Source: Chitinophagaceae bacterium
GTDB taxonomy: Bacteria; Bacteroidota; Bacteroidia; Chitinophagales; Chitinophagaceae
NCBI GenBank assembly: GCA_025362915.1
Contig: JANYEU010000070.1
Coordinates: 1-18,670 of the forward strand
Reading direction: 5' to 3'
Length of the DNA stretch: 18,670 nt
Shown here: positions 15,501-18,670 of the stretch, one piece after another
How the letters are laid out: each line of letters starts with the position of its first letter
How positions within the stretch are numbered: the first letter of the stretch is position 1
The notes under the pieces: generated by a model
What the model was told of the DNA's origin: nothing
Databases searched by the model: none
Seen by the model: only the letters and a program-made list of their open reading frames with translations
Program-made: the position numbers and the translations under genes

Positions 15501-16292
15501 CCCAGCAGCTTTTACTATCAAATAATAGGGGGCAGTAAAAGCTACGTTATCCAAGGATGCTGCATCAGCATCGTAATATCCAAATTTATAATCAGCAGTA
15601 TCGCCATTGTTTCCATAAAAATACCAGCTTGCACTACCATCAAGATACCACCCGCAAATGGTACCATAAGAATGATTAGAAAGTAATAAGCCAGAAGCGG
15701 CTGCCGTAATGGAACTGATGTCGTTATTAAACAAATGCGCCTGAATACCCGGTGCCCTAAAACTCATACCTTTTGCAGCGGTGTTTATGCCGGTTGCCAT
15801 CATAGTGCCGGTAACATGCGTGGCGTGTATCGATCCTTCATCAGTATTACTTACCATTCCGTCTATCTGCGTTACCCTCCCAACCAGTTCTTTGTGTGTG
15901 CCAAGCACCCCCCCTCCATCCCAAATACCCAATTTATTTTTTAGGTAACTTGGAGAGCCACTTAATGCCAATCCACTGCTGCCATTTGGCCAAAGTTGAC
16001 TAGCGCCTGTTGTTGCCGCTGCAATGAGGTTATCGAAGGTGGTGTAATAAATGGGATGGTTATTTCTATCTACTCCAACCAAGCGGGAGATGCCATGCGC
16101 TTTGTTAATCATCACCGTATCCCAATGATTCAGTTTTGCCAATGAGTAAGCCTTTTTCATTTGGATATTATATAATTCCGCAGAGCTGGCAGCTTTTATT
16201 TCCAGCATCCTTTTGTTGATATTTACCTGTGCAGAAACTATCGAACAGGATAGAAAGCCTATAAGCAATGCTAGAAAAGTGCGTTTTTTCAT
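12546..16292 (-). CDS. Secreted subtilisin-like (S8) serine protease with type IX sorting domain
   Basis: The 1248-residue protein is exported by Sec and probably moved across the outer membrane by the type IX system. A signal peptide (MKKRTFLALLIGFLSCSIVS, then A|Q) is followed by a short pro-region and the S8 domain (about 117-445). The triad is Asp125 in LGIWDGGGV, His156 in HATHVTG and Ser378 in GTSMATPNVTG; the oxyanion Asn is 265 in KAAGNN. A beta-sandwich (about 465-590) follows, then a GEVED-type domain (591-738, NVYIDYNGNGSFLD ... GAGEIQDYLV), a CARDB-like stretch, an Ig-like NQWYQDGVLIAGATSSTY segment, and a C-terminal type A sorting domain of ~80 residues (PNPNRGSFNLSFYVK ... LASGVYILQIQ). 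Bacteroidota T9SS systems normally remove this tail during export. GldF/GldG at the other end of the window fit the same export biology. Substrate unknown; extracellular protein degradation is the likely role. Confidence 0.93.
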   Translation of the reverse strand: MKKRTFLALLIGFLSCSIVSAQVNINKRMLEIKAASSAELYNIQMKKAYSLAKLNHWDTVMINKAHGISRLVGVDRNNHPIYYTTFDNLIAAATTGASQLWPNGSSGLALSGSPSYLKNKLGIWDGGGVLGTHKELVGRVTQIDGMVSNTDEGSIHATHVTGTMMATGINTAAKGMSFRAPGIQAHLFNNDISSITAAASGLLLSNHSYGTICGWYLDGSASWYFYGNNGDTADYKFGYYDADAASLDNVAFTAPYYLIVKAAGNNRNVNGPSIGGTYYYYDNLGSKVQSVRIGGISNNDSYKTIGTSSNAKNILTVGAVSGIPNGYKTTNDVVMTPFSSWGPTDDGRIKPDLVADGLNVLSCSASNDSAYTTLSGTSMATPNVTGSLFLLQDYYSELKNGAFLRSATLKGLAIHTANEAGNYPGPDYRFGWGLLNVAKGAAVIKAAIESNNAPTSPHLMYENLLDSGQPYTLNVVASGKSPINATICWTDPEGSVVTSNILNNHNTELVNDLDIRITKGATTYYPWVLNPNVPAAAATKGDNHIDNVEKIEIDSVIPGQIYTITVSHKGTLINGSQAYSLFVSGVGGNAYCSVAAKASVGASIDNILFGGINNTKTTGCSTYHDFTNKIATIKPNKALPLSVKLGSCDGISHNKTVNVYIDYNGNGSFLDSGELVATGKVVGVNNNFSATIIPPNNLNVGTSTLMRIVAIDTTNADTLSSCGANGAGEIQDYLVNIAQPDNDIAVSGVVSPANGDNPDSKQLLVIQLANNGSSIQQNINLTATIKSGNVVVATLNGIYPSPVASGAAVTYTFQQPFNLLPATKYNISVTATAPVDDIPSNNIFSESIATTSPLSATADICNGNTNLNVNNPIASTTYTWYDNATNPVATGSTASLSSALTDSVIDVGTGIFGNVGPIDKGTYAGGYQAIGNNYLNYTSSVPVILQSAKLYIRYPGKVTIMAADVTNATTSGTYYYTVLKSKTIDVYATNPLPIVGSIDGNDPADPGDIFYINMELPTGKHSIIISAVDATLFRSKGLPISGYPYKLDSIFSITGNSASNSNPSDTNFYKPYYYYLYNMHLKTEDCIGDKIPVKVNTSPKPVVSYLNDSLASSVPSGNQWYQDGVLIAGATSSTYKPINTSANYYTIVTDDYGCPRHSNYFSIDKIIPIVGPNPNRGSFNLSFYVKVVTSLQVSLVNSSGKIIFIKSYPSYQGYFSQLYHELNLASGVYILQIQHGNEIERKKIVIFH

Positions 16293-16419
16293 TTAATTAT
16301 TTTGATAAATTTTTTATGAATGACTGCATCGTGTTCAATTTATTATCAAAGTAATGGTTTATTTCCCATGTCTTATTCTACTAAGTAAATAAAATAGTTT
16401 TAAAATTTAGCTTTATGGC

Positions 16420-16459
16420 TTAAAAACAAAAAAGGCCATCCCGAAACGGGATGACCTTT
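16420..16459 (-). terminator. Terminator of rpsA
   Basis: On the minus strand a 13-bp stem (16459-16447 with 16443-16431, one G-U) with a 3-base loop is followed by TTTTTGTTTTT. It lies 31 bp after the rpsA stop. In 16293-16419 there is only AT-rich sequence upstream of the protease gene. Confidence 0.88.
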
Positions 16460-16489
16460 AGTATGTGTTATTAGAAAGAAAGACTTTTT

Positions 16490-18640
16490 TTATTTAGCCT
16501 TGTTACCTTCTCCTTCTTCCAATTTAGCCCTAATGTCTGCCAAAGCACTCAAATCTCCAAGTGTAGTTTTTTCTACCTTAGCTTGAATGGCTTTTACTTC
16601 TTTTTGGGTTTTGTCAGCTTCAGTGCGTGCTTCTTTCTTGGCAGATTCTTTAACTTCAGCCTGTACTTGTTCCCAAACACGGCTATGACTTAAAAGAATA
16701 CGCTTGTCGTTTCTGTCAAATTCAATAACAACAAATGGTAGTGTTTCTTCAGCAACCACTGGTTTGCCATCTTCTTTTGCCAAATGACGTGAAGGAGCAA
16801 AACCTTCCATGCCATATTGTAATTGAACCAAGGCACCCTTGTCATCCTTACGGGTAACGGTACCTTCATGTGTGGTACCTATTCCGAAAGTATCTTCAAG
16901 TGTACTCCAAGGATCTTCTTCCAATTGCTTGTGACCTAATTGCAATTTGCGGTTTTCCTTGTCAATGCCCATAATCATGATGTCAATCTTCTGACCAACC
17001 TTTACATAATCGCTAGGGTGGTTCAAACGCTTCAACCAACTAAGGTCACTGATATGAATCATACCGCCAATACCTGGTTCCAATTCAACAAATACACCGT
17101 AAGGGGTAATGTTTTTAACCAAACCTTGGTGTTTGCTTTCAACTGCATATTTGTTTTCGATGGTATCCCAAGGATCAGTTCTCATTTGCTTGATAGACAA
17201 ACTCATTTTGCGGGTATCCTTATCCAAGGTAACAATCCTGGAATCATGTTCATCACCTAGTTTGAAGAATTCCTTAGCATTTACCGGCGTATTTGCCCAA
17301 GTGATTTCACTTACGTGAACCAATCCTTCTACACCTGGTTGAACTTCCAAGAAAGCACCATAATCTTCAATGTTTACAACCCTACCACGAACTACAGAAC
17401 CTTCTGCAAGTCCTTCTGGCAATACATCCCAAGGATGTGGAGTTAATTGTTTCAAACCTAGGCTGATACGTTTCTTATCATCATCAAAGTCTAATACAAC
17501 AACATTTACCTTTTGGTCTATCTTCAATATATCGCTAGGATGAGAGATCCTGCCCCATGAAATATCGGTGATATATAACAAACCATCCAATCCGCCCAAG
17601 TCCATGAACGCGCCAAAGTCTGTAAGGTTTTTAACAACACCTTCCAATACCTGACCTTTTTCCAGCTTGCTCATTATGTGTACACGTTGGGCTTCAATGT
17701 CGCTTTCTATCAATGCCTTGTGAGATACAACTGCATTCTTGATTGTTTCGTTAATCTTAACAACCTTAAATTCCATTGTCTTACCTACAAACTGATCGTA
17801 ATCTGCAACCGGCTTAACATCAATTTGAGAACCTGGCAAGAATGTTTCCATACCAAAGATGTCTACTATCAAACCACCCTTAGTTTTGCTGGTAACATAA
17901 CCACTAACCACTTCACCGGTTTTGTTAAGCTCAACAATACGTTGCCAAGCACGGTAGTTTTTAGCACTTTTACGGCTAAGGGTAAGGTTACCTTGTTTGT
18001 CTTCTTTTTCTACAACCATTACCTCTACGGTATCGCCTACCTGAAGACCTTGAACATCACGGAATTCGTTCAATGAAATCAAACCATCGCTTTTAAAGCC
18101 AATGTTTACTACAACATCTGTTTTAGTAACACCCACTACCAAGCCATTCATGATTTCACCATCCTCAATCTGTACAAAAGTGTTTTCGTACACCTTGTCG
18201 TACTTTTCTTTTTCGTCCTTGGCATAAAGGCTAACATTGCGTTTGTCTACACTCCAATCAAAATCGTCGTGCGGGGTAGCAATTTTTTCTTCTACCGGTT
18301 GGTAAGCTACTACAGGTGCGGTTGCAGCTGGTTCGTTTACAAATTCAGGCGCAGCAGTTTCTTCAACCACTTTTACTACAGGTTCATCTGCAATAACAGG
18401 TGTTTCTTTAGGTGCTGGTGCAGCCGGAACTTCTTCTGGAGCAACTGGGGCTTCTTCTTCCGGAGCAACTTCAGCCTCATCGGCTACAGCTACCACTTCA
18501 GGTGTTTCTTCAGCAACTTCTACAGTTGCAATTTCTTCCACAGGTGTGTTTGTTGTTGCAGCGCTAACTTCTTCAGACACGTTTTGTGCTGATTGGTTAT
18601 CCTGGGCATCTGCATTTAGTTGTTTTACAAATAAATTCAT
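16490..18640 (-). CDS. rpsA: 30S ribosomal protein S1
   Basis: The 716-residue RNA-binding protein, on the small ribosomal subunit, brings mRNA to the ribosome. Six S1 (OB-fold) repeats lie at about residues 160-224, 241-308, 328-398, 414-485, 501-572 and 587-655. The third to fifth are most typical (TDFGAFMDLGGLDGLLYITD, EDYGAFLEVQPGVEGLVHVS, TPYGVFVELEPGIGGMIHIS). A first ~118-residue stretch is almost entirely Glu, Ala, Val, Pro and Thr; an acidic head of this kind is found in Bacteroidota S1. The tail (about 660-716) is charged and probably helical. There is no alternative ATG before residue 164, so the ATG at 18640 is the natural start. S1 matters greatly in this phylum because initiation rarely uses Shine-Dalgarno pairing; none is seen here either. 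Confidence 0.96.
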   Translation of the reverse strand: MNLFVKQLNADAQDNQSAQNVSEEVSAATTNTPVEEIATVEVAEETPEVVAVADEAEVAPEEEAPVAPEEVPAAPAPKETPVIADEPVVKVVEETAAPEFVNEPAATAPVVAYQPVEEKIATPHDDFDWSVDKRNVSLYAKDEKEKYDKVYENTFVQIEDGEIMNGLVVGVTKTDVVVNIGFKSDGLISLNEFRDVQGLQVGDTVEVMVVEKEDKQGNLTLSRKSAKNYRAWQRIVELNKTGEVVSGYVTSKTKGGLIVDIFGMETFLPGSQIDVKPVADYDQFVGKTMEFKVVKINETIKNAVVSHKALIESDIEAQRVHIMSKLEKGQVLEGVVKNLTDFGAFMDLGGLDGLLYITDISWGRISHPSDILKIDQKVNVVVLDFDDDKKRISLGLKQLTPHPWDVLPEGLAEGSVVRGRVVNIEDYGAFLEVQPGVEGLVHVSEITWANTPVNAKEFFKLGDEHDSRIVTLDKDTRKMSLSIKQMRTDPWDTIENKYAVESKHQGLVKNITPYGVFVELEPGIGGMIHISDLSWLKRLNHPSDYVKVGQKIDIMIMGIDKENRKLQLGHKQLEEDPWSTLEDTFGIGTTHEGTVTRKDDKGALVQLQYGMEGFAPSRHLAKEDGKPVVAEETLPFVVIEFDRNDKRILLSHSRVWEQVQAEVKESAKKEARTEADKTQKEVKAIQAKVEKTTLGDLSALADIRAKLEEGEGNKAK

Positions 18641-18649
18641 TTTATAAAG

Positions 18650-18670
18650 CCCGAATTTTTTTATTTCGGG
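18650..18670. other. Hairpin just upstream of rpsA, cut by the window edge
   Basis: CCCGAA (18650-18655) pairs with TTCGGG (18665-18670) across a 9-base T-rich loop, and the stem may continue beyond the window. On the minus strand it sits 9 bases before the rpsA ATG and is followed by CTTTATAAA. It could be the terminator of the preceding gene or a structured rpsA leader; the data do not decide. Confidence 0.4.

Overview
The window reads as ordinary chromosome of a Bacteroidota bacterium, most likely from the Chitinophagales/Sphingobacteriales side. The evidence is a gliding/type IX secretion gene pair (gldF, gldG), a secreted subtilase ending in a type IX sorting domain, a MurF-alanine racemase fusion typical of the phylum, a ribosomal protein S1 with an acidic N-terminal extension, TAnnTTTG-type -7 promoter boxes, and almost no Shine-Dalgarno sequences. 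No phage, plasmid, CRISPR, tRNA or rRNA was seen. The genus cannot be fixed from the sequence alone.

Layout. Positions 3-413 hold the end of a secreted-type fibronectin-III-like protein, followed by a terminator. Positions 641-3724 hold gldF and gldG, pushed apart by about 610 bp that contain a decayed GIY-YIG nuclease gene and a 157-bp inverted-repeat element. Positions 3843-7235 hold a same-strand run: murF-alr fusion, dtd and a MazG-like pyrophosphohydrolase. lptB runs on the minus strand (7250-8071) and converges on it. Then comes a gap of about 670 bp with a 41-bp tandem repeat and a strong 20-bp hairpin. A secreted TPR protein (8745-9834) follows, split by a frameshift at an A6 run. On the minus strand are mtgA (9852-10613) and an exported protein of unknown function (10796-11353). 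An AraC-family regulator with a cysteine cluster lies at 11555-12475 (+). The window ends with a 1248-residue secreted S8 protease and rpsA on the minus strand.

Functionally this is mostly envelope biology: D-alanine supply and its ligation into peptidoglycan precursor (murF-alr), glycan polymerisation (mtgA), LPS transport ATPase (lptB), gliding/secretion (gldFG), and a likely client of that secretion route (the S8 protease). Dtd and the MazG-like enzyme are housekeeping quality-control enzymes.

The genes are mostly conventional, and I found no convincing new multi-gene system. What stands out is the DNA between them. Nearly every gap carries a palindromic or short-period repeat, of at least four kinds: drifting 7-bp repeats at four places, two of them mirrored into long inverted repeats; two copies of a TTTRNCCA...TGGYNAAA palindrome built on CTTTGTG-like motifs; a 42-bp-armed inverted repeat; and a 41-bp tandem array. 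Two genes are broken by single-base changes in homopolymers (G5 and A6), which may be true decay or sequencing error.
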